Shown here: positions 37,020 through 50,300 of the stretch, piece after piece
Numbering within the stretch: position 1 is the stretch's first letter
Layout of the letters: each line of letters opens with the position of its first letter
Assembly (NCBI GenBank): GCA_035771165.1
Contig: JAWNZC010000408.1
Coordinates: 2,852,001-2,916,000, forward strand
Reading direction: 5' to 3'
Length of the DNA stretch: 64,000 nucleotides
Origin: Paragorgia papillata
Lineage: Eukaryota > Cnidaria > Anthozoa > Scleralcyonacea > Coralliidae
Made by a program: the position numbers and the translations under genes
Notes under the pieces: model-generated
Database searches by the model: none
Told to the model about the DNA's origin: nothing
Seen by the model: the letters and a program-made list of their open reading frames with translations, nothing else

Positions 37020-37964
37020 AATAGCGAAGCGCAGACCAAAACTCAGACAAACAAACCGAAATTGAACTGCGAGGGATTTCTAATTAGCATTTTATTTTGT
37101 TGGAAATGCAAGAAAATTCATGTTTGTCGCAGTCTACATCTGTGCGCTTCGCTATTAAGATAAGGCATATAAAAAAGAAAGCTAAGAGCTCTTCTTAGGC
37201 GCATTTGAGAAGAAATAGTTGATTTCAAATTTTGTATTTTATATTTCCTATTCTATCATGACTAACATCTATGTGGTACGACTGTCATTTCGAGATTTTA
37301 TATGGTATATATATTCACCACTTCGGTGAATAATTGTTAATTATAATTTTTAACCCTATAGACGAAAGATACGTACCGCACAGCAAGATTCAAAATATAT
37401 CGGCGTTCAACATTCATTTTCTTCTATCAACTACAAATTCCAGTGCTCGTTTTGAATTTCACGAGCAGTGTAAAGTTTTCGGGGTTTTCCTAGTGTTTCT
37501 TTCTTATATTTTCTAGTTCCAAGTTCGGCCGCCATCTTGTATTTTCGAACAGAGAACCCAAAATATTATTTATTTTTAAATATCGTGTCTGGAAAGCAAT
37601 AAACATAAACGGATTCAAAGGTCTTTGTAATAAATAAATAAATAATTGATTTTCAACATCTTCAGTTTAACTAACGTACATTAGTTATTTTTGATTTTTT
37701 GGTTACGTATGTTTGCCAACCAGTGAAGCAAACAATGGCAGCGCGTACGTTTACCATAATCCCTCGTTCACAGATAAGACTATACCTTCAAAATATACCA
37801 CAAAAGTTCAAGAAAAACAGTAACATTGGCAATTAGAAAGTAGCTAACTAGTAGGTTTACGTTGCCAAGTCAAACAGTTTTTAGCTGTTATCTGAATTCA
37901 TATGTAGGTTCGCAAAGAATTATGGAAAATGTACAGCTTCCATAGTTTTTGTTATGGTTGTTGG

Positions 37965-38085
37965 ACCAGGCTTGGACTGGCCATTGTGCCATTTCACCAC
38001 AGGGCAATGGCGGACTATTGTAGAATAAGGGTGCCCATTGTTCCAAGGTAAAATGGCACAATGGCCATTCCAAGCCTGTGATAGA
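37965..38085. repeat. Palindrome downstream of the channel gene
   Basis: aggcttggactggccattg and caatggccattccaagcct form inverted arms about 180-300 bases past the stop codon. It may lie in the 3' UTR. Confidence 0.65.
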
Positions 38086-38266
38086 CTGACGTTCTTGTAC
38101 AATACAACGAACGGTGTATCGATATACCAGCAAGATTACTGACATCACATTCTCAAATAGTCTTCCAATGGAAGATAACAAGAGAATCCAAATTATTTAC
38201 AATCACAATATCCTTCTTTCGAAGTAAGTTAATGCATGTATTCAATCCACAGGTTGAATTAGATTA

Positions 38267-38383
38267 TTAGAAATTAGCATTGTGAAGCTTCGCGACGTTT
38301 TCCAACATCGCAACATGATTGGCGTACACAGGAATGTTGCCGCTGACTCTTTGCCATCTGACCGCCGCAGCATCGTCACCAGC
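38267..38383 (-). CDS. TRPM2: NUDT9H exon 8: C-terminus
   Basis: Encodes [20 protein letters not shown] then [18 protein letters not shown] and stop TAA. RWQ...IP.YANH matches the TRPM2 end better than the NUDT9 end. Confidence 0.93.
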   Translation of the reverse strand, partial: AGDDAAAVRWQRVSGNIPVYANHVAMLENVAKLHNANF

Positions 38384-41300
38384 CTAAAAAGTAAGAATAT
38401 AGCGCGTTATTTTCTGATCTCCACTCGAATGTTGGGAAAAAAGGTTGATCTTTCATGTATGGGACACTTGTCACATCACTTATCACATTATCATCAATGC
38501 AATCATTTTATTGTTAGCATTACACCGTTTGTAATTCTAGTATTACGTAATTGCTTGATTTTCTATTCCATAAAATACTATTCCATAAAAGCTTGATTTT
38601 AACCATAGTTAATAAAACGTATACATGGTTTGGAAGCTCCATTGTCTTTCAACATGAAGTGATAGTCATGTTGAAAGACAATAGAGTTCCATATACGCAA
38701 GTAAATTCTATGGACACGTGACGATAAAGCACCACAACACGTGACGATGAAGGACTACACTAATTAAACCCGATCGTTGCTATTGGATTACTGCTTCATT
38801 ATACAGAAAATACAATACAGTGAAGTTGCACAAATTTCCATACACTCGAACAAAAACAGAACAATGATTTGGACGGGTCTCCAAACCATGTATAAGTTCT
38901 ATTAAGTATTAACTACGTTTTAACTTAGTTATACAGAGGACTAAGCAGAGAACTAAGTTAGAACAGTACTCAACAGTCACTGAGTTGTTAAGACACACGT
39001 GCAGGACTGAAGATCTTTCTTCACTAGAGCTTGAACTTTGAATAGTCAATTGTTCTGTATCCTACTTTGTTGCCGTTTGCTTCAATTAAAGATCCTTATA
39101 GCAATCTCGCTATAAAGTGTTGTCTCTACTGCCATTCTCCTGCTAATATAACATGTAGTGAGGCTTCTGGCCTGCTATTACAACAACAGGTGAAGTCTAG
39201 GGTCTCCCAACACCCCTTTCTAACATACGAAACACCAACAGGAAAGCCTTTTCGGAAAAACGATGCTAAATAAGTAATCAAAGCAACTTTGAAACGAAAA
39301 ACTTGAGCCGTGCAGTCACGCGTTTCCTTTGAACACCGTTTATCGGAAAAAAGAGAACGTATACGTTAGATCATATTGCACAAACTGCATATGAAGTTAT
39401 TAATGCCAGCTGTTATTACTAGTTAATATATACCAGTGACCTATATAAAACTGACTGCGAGTGCCCTATATCAATGACTACAGAGGGCGACCGATCCCAG
39501 AAGGCGATTTATGGGTAATCTGTCCTATATATAATAGTAACCGCTAACATTTTTCTCGTAAATTTATTTCTAACTGGATTGATTGGTCTGCGCCGCTGAG
39601 TCTATTGTCAGATAAATATATTGGACAGAATAAGGTCGCTACCATAAGAGAAAAAACGTCTAGTCTGTAACTGATCTACATAAAAATAAGATATGTACGC
39701 TCAGCTGTCAGTGATACCCACAGCGGAGAAAAATGTCACAGCTTTAAATACCAGTTCAATTTCAAGATAAGCTTCTACGAAGTAGCATAACCTAAAACTC
39801 GAGTTTGATAAATTTTAAAAGAGATCCATACTGCATTTTTAGTCCTGGATCCGCCACTGTTCAATGCGCTAGCGTATATTATAAGCTAAGCAGTAAACGT
39901 AGATACTGACTGGGATACGTTTATTTGGGTTATACAAATCGAAATATAGTAAGGTTTGAGTACTGCCGAAAATATTGAACGTAGTTTCTAACGTTTCGAG
40001 CGAAGTCCCTTGTCAGAGAGAAACGTCTCTGAAGAAAGGCCTTCGCTCGAAACGTTAGAAAGTACGTTCAATATTTTCGGCAGTACTCAAACCTTACCAC
40101 ATTTCGATTTGTATTTCAACAACACTGCCGACGCAGCAGACTACTTTTATTTCACTGTTTGGATTATTTGGGTTATAGGTAACCCAAGAAATCCCGCTTT
40201 ACGTAGCATAAACTTTGGTGATCACTTTACCTGGAGCTTTATTTTATTAAAGATTTCTCCACTATCGTCGTGATAGTTCATCGCTAATGTTTCCACCCAA
40301 GCAACATCAGTATTTCGTGGGTCGTCAACGTAGCCCTTGAAAACCTGAAACAAGCCGTATGGAACACAAATAAAAGATAAAGATGAACATGATTAGCTAT
40401 CAAACAGGTTGTATAAAAATGATTTACTTTAGGCAAAGCCTACGTGCCTATATATAGTTAGATCAAAGTAGACGAAAGTAGGCTATAGGTTAGTGGTGTG
40501 CGTTGGATCGGATTGACCCCTTGTAATCTGAGGGTTTGCCAAAACTGTCAATCCGAATCCGATCCGATTCGAAGCCAAAAAATCGTAGTCCGATCCGATC
40601 CGATCCGAAAACAGCTGCTCAAATCCGCTCCGATCCGATCCGATAAAATTAAAACACCGGATATATGTTGCAATAATTGCGCAAACTTTCCGAAAAGGAA
40701 ACCAATGAACAAATAAATCTAAGAAAACTACTATACAATAATAATCTTATGTAATAATAGCCTTCATATATTGTGCACGTGCATACAACTAGTGAATTTG
40801 TTAATTTTGTGACAAAAACAATGACAAAAGCGGATAAAAAAGTGAAAAATCCGATTCGATCCGATCTGGGAAAAAAAGAACAAAATCCGATCCGATCCAA
40901 GAAAAAAAAGAACAAAATCCGATCCGATCCGAACGATAAAAGTTTAGTCCGATCCGATCCGAATCCGATCGGATTCGCAATGAAACGAAAATTAAGTTTG
41001 TCTTATTTAAAAGAAAATATAAATTAATAGAGTAACATCTTTCGCAGTTTTTCGTTTTCTTGCTTTGTTCTTAACATATTTCAGTTTGTTTGATATGCAA
41101 ATTAAACATTTTGACGTCGTACGTGCAAAATGAGTTATCGAAGAAGGTTAGATATCTTTTCTATTATCAACTCAAATTAATTCGAACGAAGCATGTGGAT
41201 GTGTTTTGTCCAGAACACTAAACATGTAGATTTTCAAGTGATTATATTTGATAATAGCAAAGATATATAACTTTTTTTGATAACTCATTATGTCTTGGTT

Positions 41301-44300
41301 GTATGAGAGTATAAATATGGGACCTGTCTTCACAACGATCACCCCTGATGAAGACACTAGATTGGAGTGTCGAAACGTTGGGTCATGAACAGTAACTTTT
41401 TAAGCTACGTTAAAAAAAACACTTTTATGCCAGAGTAGCGTTAAACTACATATGTCTAACTTAATTTATATTAGCCAACGCCCTTTAAGAATGCTTATAG
41501 GTGCTGCTGTGTCCATGGAAGTTAACTTAAACAATAACACAATTAACAAGTTAAATAAACGTATCTTGAATCTTACCTCTTTTCCTTCCTGGAACAGAGA
41601 ATCAATCTGTGTTTTTAATTCTTCGAGTTCGTTGGGCAACATGTCGAGTCCAGCTAAAGCTTCTTCCATAAACTCTTTCTTCAACGTCCGCGAAAGTTGC
41701 TCTCCTGGTTCAACCATGCCCTTCAAAAATTACTCAAGACAATTACGTTCATTGCTTATTATTATATTCACTTTATTCCAGTTTCTGAATTATAGTCAAG
41801 GTCTCCTATCACGCAAACATGTTATTTAAATATTCTATTTTCTTTACTTATTAAAATAAACAAAAAACAAAAGGTTTGTCCACGGTGAGGACCGTCTCGA
41901 CATAAAATCACAGCTCATTATAGGCGCTTTAAAGTTTGCAATGTTTCCAGACCATTTTCCCATTGACTATTACATTCAAATTGTATAATCTTCAAATTCG
42001 ATTAACGAATAAGGCTTGAGAAACACTATACAATAGACCACTTTCATAATAATGGTCATCTCTTTAAATATTCTTTTATGTGCATCTTAATAAGCCTTTC
42101 TGGCCTCGTTATGAAGCAAAGATTCTTTTGAATTGCAGACACACAAACGAGGCTAGAAAGGCTTGTTAATTAAGATGCACATAAAAGAATATTCAAATTA
42201 GTTTCCATTATGAAAGTGGTCTATATTAAATGATAGATAGCTGAATACGATTTCCACTGAATTGTGAAGAACCCAAAATGTTCCTCAATTTATAGGCTCT
42301 TAGCAAAGTAATGTTCTTCACGGCCCATGGACTTGAGATCCCAGTCTTTTTATAGGGTCTAGGGCTGAAAATGTGGCTTTCGTAATATATGGAAAATTAT
42401 GCAGACCTTGACGGGTGTTATCCTCCTCAGTCTTCGGCAGATAACATTCATCTGGATCACTTTGCATAATTCTTATACTGTATCTATTCCAATAGACGCC
42501 CTGGGCGTTTATTGAAAAATTGAGCTCTAAAGTGGGGCATTTATTAGAGAGAGGCGTTTATTAGAGAGAGGAGTTTATTTCAAAATATGATATTCCAATT
42601 ATTAAAAAAAAAAACGTCACACAAATGTTCACACAATCTCATGATTTTTTGAATAAGACGAAGGTAATTGGACAAATACAGGGGTTATATAATGTAGATG
42701 AATGTAAATTTGCAAAGTATATAAGTATATATACGCGCATCATGCTATTAGGTAGTTTAGTTTTAGGGGGGGATATTGGAGGGGGCGTTTATTGGAGGGG
42801 GCGTTTAATTTATTAAATACTTTTATTAGTAGAGGGGGCGTCTATTGGAGAGGGGCGTTTATTTGATAGTGGGCGTCTATTGGAATAAATACCTTAATTG
42901 GCCATTTCCCAAGAGAGTTGAAGACTAGTGACGGGTTAGGAACGCTAGGGTACTTGGGATCGTTTGGAGGGACAGACGTCATGCTTGGAAGCGTAAGCAC
43001 AATGAAACTGTCCCTCCAAACGATCCCAAGTACCCTAGCGTTCCTAACCCGTACCAGTCTTCAACTCTTTTGAGAAATGGCCAATACTCAGCCTTCTCCA
43101 ATAATTGCTTAAAGAGAAACTTCAGTCAAAAAAATAATTACCTTTAAATAAAAGTCCCTTCAATATAGTGTCTGAAAATGTTAATAGTTTTATAATAGAG
43201 AGGTTAAGATTCACGTCAACGGGAAACGGCAAACGGCAGAGAAGATCACGTGACGTGGAAGTGACTCTAGTCATAGGAATCAGCCCGAGACCGTTTGGCG
43301 TTCGCCGTTTCAACACCAAGACGACTTCAAGTAATTATTATGGGACGAACTCGGGTGGAAAATAATAATAGGGTGTTACTCCGAGTGACGAACCATACCG
43401 GACAAGTAGAGAAAACTCTACTTGGCCCGGCTGGGATTCAAACGCGCGACCTTCGTTTACTAGTCCGATGCCGAAGGTCGCGGGTTTGAATCCCAGCCGG
43501 GCCAAGAAGATTTTTCTCTGCTTGTCCGCTATGGTTCGTCACTCGGAGTAACACCTTATTATTACCAAGACGACTGTTTTCATAGCGACGGTAAACGCCA
43601 GATTTTACAGTCAAAATTTCGAAAATTTCCTCTCTTTCACTTCTTTTACGAAGGAAAAGAGAAGCAATAGAAATGTTAATAATGATCACAAAATGTTTTT
43701 AAACCATAGATACCAAAACGAACACGAAAAAGCAACCTTTTTATAGACAACTTCAAACACCTCTTTTTAGCCGCCATCTTGGATCTGCTCACGTCAATCT
43801 TAAGCCTGGTTTCCATATAGCCGTAAGAGCCGGCGGCATGGCTGCGGCAAGGGGCGATGGTCCAATCATAGACAGTGTTGAATTAGCCAGCAATAAAAAG
43901 CTGTATGCGATTGGACCATTGCCCCTTACCGCAGCCATGCCGCCGGCTCTTACGGCTATATGGAAACCAGGCTTAAATCTCTCTAGTTTCAATCATGCAC
44001 GCGAACGTCAAACGCCTATCTCGCGTTTGCCGCGTTTACGTGAATCTTAATCTCTCTAGTATCTACTGCCATACCTGAGAAATGACGTTATCATTTTCGT
44101 ATTTTATGCCGCGTCAATTTTGATATACAGCGAAATTTTCGTTACAATTTTGACGTCATATAGTCAAAGTCAGGTCAAAATTGACGTCAAAATATTGAAA
44201 AGAAAATTCCGCTGTACATCAAAATTGAGCCGTTATTCAAACTCAAAGTGGCGGCAAAAATTACGCGAGAATTTAATAACGTCATTTCTTGAGTACGAGA

Positions 44301-47300
44301 ATAGATATTGTAAAACTATGAACATTTTCAAACACTACATTGAAGGGACTTTTATTTAAAGGTTATTTATTTTTAACTGAAGTTCCACGTCATTCTAGTA
44401 TATGATATTTTCAGTTAAACGCGAGAGTTTTCTTACCCCTGGAATCGCCCATTCTTGGTTATCTCTTCTTTGTATTGCTACAAATTCCAGTACTCTCTTT
44501 CCATTTTCGATCAGCGCACCGGAGCTGGTCATTTTCCACCTTCACATTTAAAAAAAAGAAAATTCGACATTTAACACAATATTAACATGTTACTTCCACT
44601 ACGTTTCAGTTTATTGCGTATAGTATAGTTAATAGAACATATACATGGTTTGGAAACTCGTCCAAAGTGATTGTTCTATGTTTTTGTTCAAGTTTATGGA
44701 AATTTGTGCAATGTCACGGTATTGTATTTTCTGTATAATGAAGCAGTCATCCAATAGCAACGATCGGGTTTAATTAGTGAGTTGCTTCATCGTCACGTGT
44801 TGTCGTGCTTCATCGTCACGTGTCCATAGAATTTCAACATGGCTATTGCTTCATGTTGAAAGACAATAGAGCTTCCAAACCATGTATATGTTCTATTAAC
44901 TATGCTTATAGTGAATAAGTGCATTAAGTGCATAATAACTAGCTGAAAATATCGCCGAGGCCCAGACAGGAGTCGAACCGCTGATCTCTATACAACTGGA
45001 TTGCTCATCCTTTATGGCCAGCAGTAAACATTTTGAAGCCACTGGTGGCCATATTGCTACTCCAGGTCCAGTGTGCCTTGCGGGCTTAAGAGTAGTAAGA
45101 GTTTACCGGGGAAGCCGTAAAACAATTCTCACATGACAATTTACTGTTACTATCGAAAACAGAAGGAAAATACTAGCAAATGCAGTCCAAAATTGTCAAG
45201 GACATACTTCAAGGCTTTGTAGTATGTATATTATTTATTATTTATTTTTTTTAACAACTTTAATGGATGTATAATAATATACTAATATCCACATGGGAAG
45301 AGCGCGAACGAGACTCGAGGACCCATGCGAGGCGCTCCCCCGTAGAAATTAAAATACATAAATATATGAATCAACTAGACTTATACCAACTACATAAACA
45401 CCAAAACGCACCACCATATATACGCGCACATAACCTCATGCGCGCATAACCTCATGCACATAACCTTATGCTTTGATAGCAAAAGTATACAGATTTATAG
45501 ATAGTTTTATAATGAAGTTATTGACTGATTTCGTTGGTTTTTACGAGTGTTGTGATAGTTTATCGTTTATATAGTTTGTGGAAAGTTTATCGATTAATGT
45601 GCAGAGTAAAGAAACTACAAAATAACACGTTTTACTGCTAAATAATACTTCTAAACCTTTTACAGCGTTCTTTGTTTGATACCAATGGCAAAAATATTTT
45701 TAATGTGGCTTTTTCGTTTCTTTTCGTGCTACGAAAACATACAATTTTCCGTCGCGGTCATCTTGCTACTCCAAATTCGTCATCTCCGCTGGCTTCATTT
45801 TTGGAGGCGGATGAGCAATCTAGTTATATAGAGATCAGTGAGTCGGACTCGCAACTTTTTAATGACTATAGTTATATAGAGGGTCTGGTCATTAGAAGGT
45901 TTGCAAGGATGCAGGTTTGATCCCAATCTCGTACCCAGAGCCTGCGATCCTTTTGGTCATTACCAAGGAACGGAGGCTCTGGGAAACTCCGATGAAAAAG
46001 ACCCCAAAATTGGGTTTTTGTTCCCAGTCCTCTGGTTCCCAGTTCCCTATAATTTGTAACAATCATCGACGATCGTTCGCTTGTTCGAAGACCAGGAAAA
46101 ATATTTGTTTACCGATAAAAAAAGGCCCAACATGTTTTACAAAGCTCTCGACAATACAATGGATACAAATGGCCTTTCTTCGCTTTTCTCAAAATCGTCA
46201 ACCAGACGATTTGACGAGTGTGTTTTAAATGTCCGCGTCGCCGTCAGCACTCGGCAGTAATCGGCTCAGCCGCTCAGGTAAGAAATTGTACTTTCTGCCA
46301 GGAATTTTGGCTAAACTACATCGACCTTGTATTCTCTGATATAAAAAACTGCGAAGAATTACGAGACGAGTCAGACGATGGATGTTCGTTTGGCGACGAA
46401 GCGACAATAATAATAGTTTTAACTTGTAAATTGTCGGAATTTTTGCTGTTTTGAATTATTTCATGTGTTCAATTATATTTTGGGTCTGTCGTGTTTAATT
46501 ATGTGTTACAGAACGTCGAGAAATCGATTAAACAAGTTAGCAACGTGAACACTTTTTGAAATTTTACTGTTTTCAAACTAACCAATCAGATGACGAGTTT
46601 CATCGGAGTTTCCCAGAGCCTCTGATTCTTGGTAGTAGCCAAAAGGATCGCAGGCGCTGGGTACGAGATTGGTTTGATCCCAAAAATACACAACCTCGTA
46701 CCCAGGGTTTTCGCTCCTGCCCTCGCGAACTCGTCGAGTGAAAACCCCAGGATCGAGCGAAGCGGAAAATGTTCATCTTTATCTATCATGAATCCTGCTG
46801 GAGCTCGGATTCTTTAATCTTTAGGAACGAGGGCACTTAAACAAACTTCTTCTTGAGAGCAGACAGCAAACGAGTAGGTTTCTTTATTTTACATTACGTT
46901 AAAAGGTCGTTACATACGAGGCTTTATAAAGTAGTGTTCGGCGTAGGAAGTGATTGCGCTGAAACACATTTATACAAATCGAAATATGCTATTTTAACGT
47001 TTCGGCAGTAGACCAACCTTGCTATATGATGTTATAAAGAATTGTGCAGACCGACGTGAGTGTTATCTGTCTTGGTTTTCCGGCAAACGGCCGTTTGGTG
47101 CCTGTATAATTTGGGGCCAGTTTTGGGGCCAAGCAAAACATTTTATTCCAGGCCTCTCACAATTTCGGTCTGTCACTCGACGTTAAAAAAAGAGGCCTGG
47201 GAACCAGGCTGCGAAAACCCTGGCATGGGCTGGTCACGTGCCTCCCAAAATCTGGGAGGTTTTAAAATATCGTTATTAGGGAGGGATGGTAAGTACGTAT

Positions 47301-50300
47301 TGTCTTGCGGTGTTATCATCTAACGTATACTTTCGGTTTATTAAATTGCCGCGACACGAGATCACATATCATTTCGTGTCATTTAACAATGCAACTGCAC
47401 CTGGGTCTGGCTTGATGTCGAAACAGTTTAATACACCGAAAAAGTTCTAAGGTGAGGGAATTCCAAGCTCGTGCTGCCGCTTGTGTCTCAATATTTGCGA
47501 TCTAACTCAGTGAGCAGGGAAGGAGGCAGTTGGTAAATCAGCGATTTCCCACATCCTGTTAGCCTCCTTCGCAGACGTTCTTATGGCTCGCTTACCTGAG
47601 AACGAACCCGAACTGACGGCTGCGAAGGAGACTAACATTCTGTAGGCAATACAGCGACTGTATCTCTTCGATTAAAAAGAGCCTCTAAGCAGGTGACATG
47701 CTTTGGCTTTAAATTAACATTTGTATAAATACTCTCTTTGATAGCGGAATCCAGACACGATAAAAACATGGCGTCAGATAGAAAACACGAACGTGTAAAC
47801 GACCCCCCTGGAATACCCAGATTCTTAGAGGCACGCGACCAGCCCATGCCAGGGCGGGAGCGAAAAGCCTGGGTACGAGGTTGAAAAATACAGTGGCGTA
47901 GCCAAGGTGGGGGGGGGGGGGGGGGGGGGCGAGGAGGGGCGATTGCCTACCCCAATGGTCTCCAAGACCGTTCTCGTGAAAAGTTTAAATTGGTGGAGAA
48001 ACTTGTAGGGGGGGGGGGTGTTACAATTGTTTTTAAGGTCAACTGAGTAGACTAGTAATGTGTTATATATATAGCAGGCATGTATATGCCATAAATTACA
48101 ATAATAACAAAGGTCCGTACTAAATGCCTCCAACTTGCTTTTACATTTACGACTTGTAAATAAATAAATCTAAAGATTTTCCGACGTGTATCATTCTATG
48201 TTCTGGTTTAATTTCAACAAAATTATGTAATTTATGGCTTTCAGATTACTCTTAAACACTTGCCTCAAAATGCAGGAAATAGTGTTTCAGAGACCCAGGA
48301 GATTGAAGTTCTCACCCCTCCCCCCCAAACCCAAGACCCTGGCTACGCCACTGCAAAAATATTTTATGAGTACTTAAGCTTGACAAACATCAACCAAACG
48401 TCTGTTAACTGCTAGATATTCGTTGAAGTTGGAGGTAAGTAAGCAAGCTAGCCATAGCAATCGAGCTAAGCAATGAGCAAGCAAATGAGCAATCCTGGGT
48501 TCTGGAGCAAAGGCAAGCAATGAGCAAGCAATTGAGCAATCCTGGGTTCTGGAGCAAAGGCAAGCAATGAGCAAGCAATTGAGCAATCCTGGGTTCTGGA
48601 GCAAAGGCAAGCAATGAGCAAGCAATTGAGCAATCCTGGGTTCTGGATAAGATTGGAAGCAGTAAGAGGTCACCATGACAACTCTGCCAAAGCAGACGTC
48701 CCGGAACCTGTCACACTGAAACTCAGTGGAATTATAGCAATAATGTTTAAAGCAATGCTAGCAACTAGCAGGCAAGAGCGACCAACGAGCAGCAATGTGC
48801 CAACGCTGTAGCGATGTGCTCGTAAGCGTGGGTGACACTCGTGCGCGCCCTTCGACTTCTTAAGAACTTGGGACTCCCCAAGAACTATGCAAGAGAAGAC
48901 CGCTGGCTAACTATACATCTGCAGTTAACTTTGCCTAAATTATTTTAACCACGTTTAAAACGTTCATAAGTTAAAAAACTCATAAAGTTAAACGTAAGTT
49001 AGAAAGTTTTATATACAATACATTTAAAAAGATAGGCACGCTGGAGTGTGCATGTATCTAAAGCAACAGACAAAACAAAAATCGCAGCGGACTAGTGCTA
49101 CGCGACTATAGTGAGTAGGAAAGCTGCATAATTTGTTATAAAGTACAAAACATCGTCATATATGTTATTAAAACTTGTGCAAGACATACCTTGTGACTAT
49201 AGGATCAGCAGCATGATTTGGACCAAATCGGCCAAGTAAACCACGACCTGTAATTCCAGTCCGTCCCATTGGATTTCTACGAAAAAATAAAACAGTGAAA
49301 TACTTAATGCAAGTTACAGTTACACTATAATTACACTAATTAAATATACACCAAACAGTTCTTTGTTGCTGCAATTTTTATCGCATACCTATCTCTAAAT
49401 TTCTCACTTGAGGAGATTCAATAAGAAAATACTCTGGAAAATTGTCAGATGTTATCTAAAATGTTTTGCAGTGTGGATTTGTGCTTTATTCTAGTTCCTT
49501 GCAGTCCCTAATACTTTTAAACACTCGAAGTAACACTATAGATTGTCCACAGCTTTTTGCAGGAGAGAAATCTTGGTTCTATAGTAATAGCGTACCGTCG
49601 AGCTGCTATTTATAGCCCAAAATGCGGATGAGCATTATCTATTGTTCGGACTGCAAGAATTGTGGGTAAAAGCTGACAAACTTAAATAGTGACGTCATCA
49701 CGACGGAGCCCTATTTTAGAAATACTAATTTGCATCAATTTGCATATCAGTGTAATTTTTCCAGATACACAAATACTGCAAGTGTAAAACCCTTAAATTA
49801 TCTGACAGTCCTAGAATCAGGCGCAATATATATATTGCAAATGTTTTTAAACAAAAATAGTACAATTTTTCATAACTTTTTCCTATCGAGACACCTTAAA
49901 ATCGCTTGTGTTATAACACTAACGGCGATACGATAATTTCACATTTTTAAAACAATTTTTCCGAACATATTCGAATTTAAGATCGATTTCCAACCGACAA
50001 CCAACTGTTGGAAAATATAATTCGCACATCCATCTCTGTAAGAGAAAACTCACATAATACAAAGAAAGACTACAAACACGTTTGTGCTAAGAAAAATGGC
50101 AATCCAAATTGCAGCAGCAGTAGGTCAGTTACCCAAATCACGGTGAAATCATTGGTAGTTTAAAAATGTTTTAAACGAAAGTCAGGTCAATAAAAACATT
50201 ACCGCACAATCAGTCCGAATGGCAGCAAAAGACGTTATTAATTACATTTAAAAACGGATCTTAAAATCTTCTTTTGCAAGCAAAACGTTCCACAAAATTA

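Larger units (their letters stand above)
43110..44387. mobile_element. TIR element of about 1.3 kb hosting nested insertions
   Basis: Long inverted ends (acttcagtcaaaaaa..., tttaaataaaagtcccttca... and their complements near 44337-44387). Inner arms include agagaggttaagattcacgt and its inverse near 44036. Nested inside: the SINE-like palindrome 43365-43565 and the MITE 43796-43978. Confidence 0.75.

Noticed and set aside
45917..46454. Plus-strand frames of 78-103 codons
   Set aside because: They fall in a foldback element also present at 17240-17938, where the frames are not conserved.
48420..48660. CRISPR-like array of regularly spaced repeats
   Set aside because: The whole 47-base unit repeats without unique spacers, in an animal genome; it is a minisatellite.
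50010..50045. Candidate NUDT9H exon after an acceptor-like tctcttacag
   Set aside because: Its translation does not match the family, and the correct exon is at 50370-50471.
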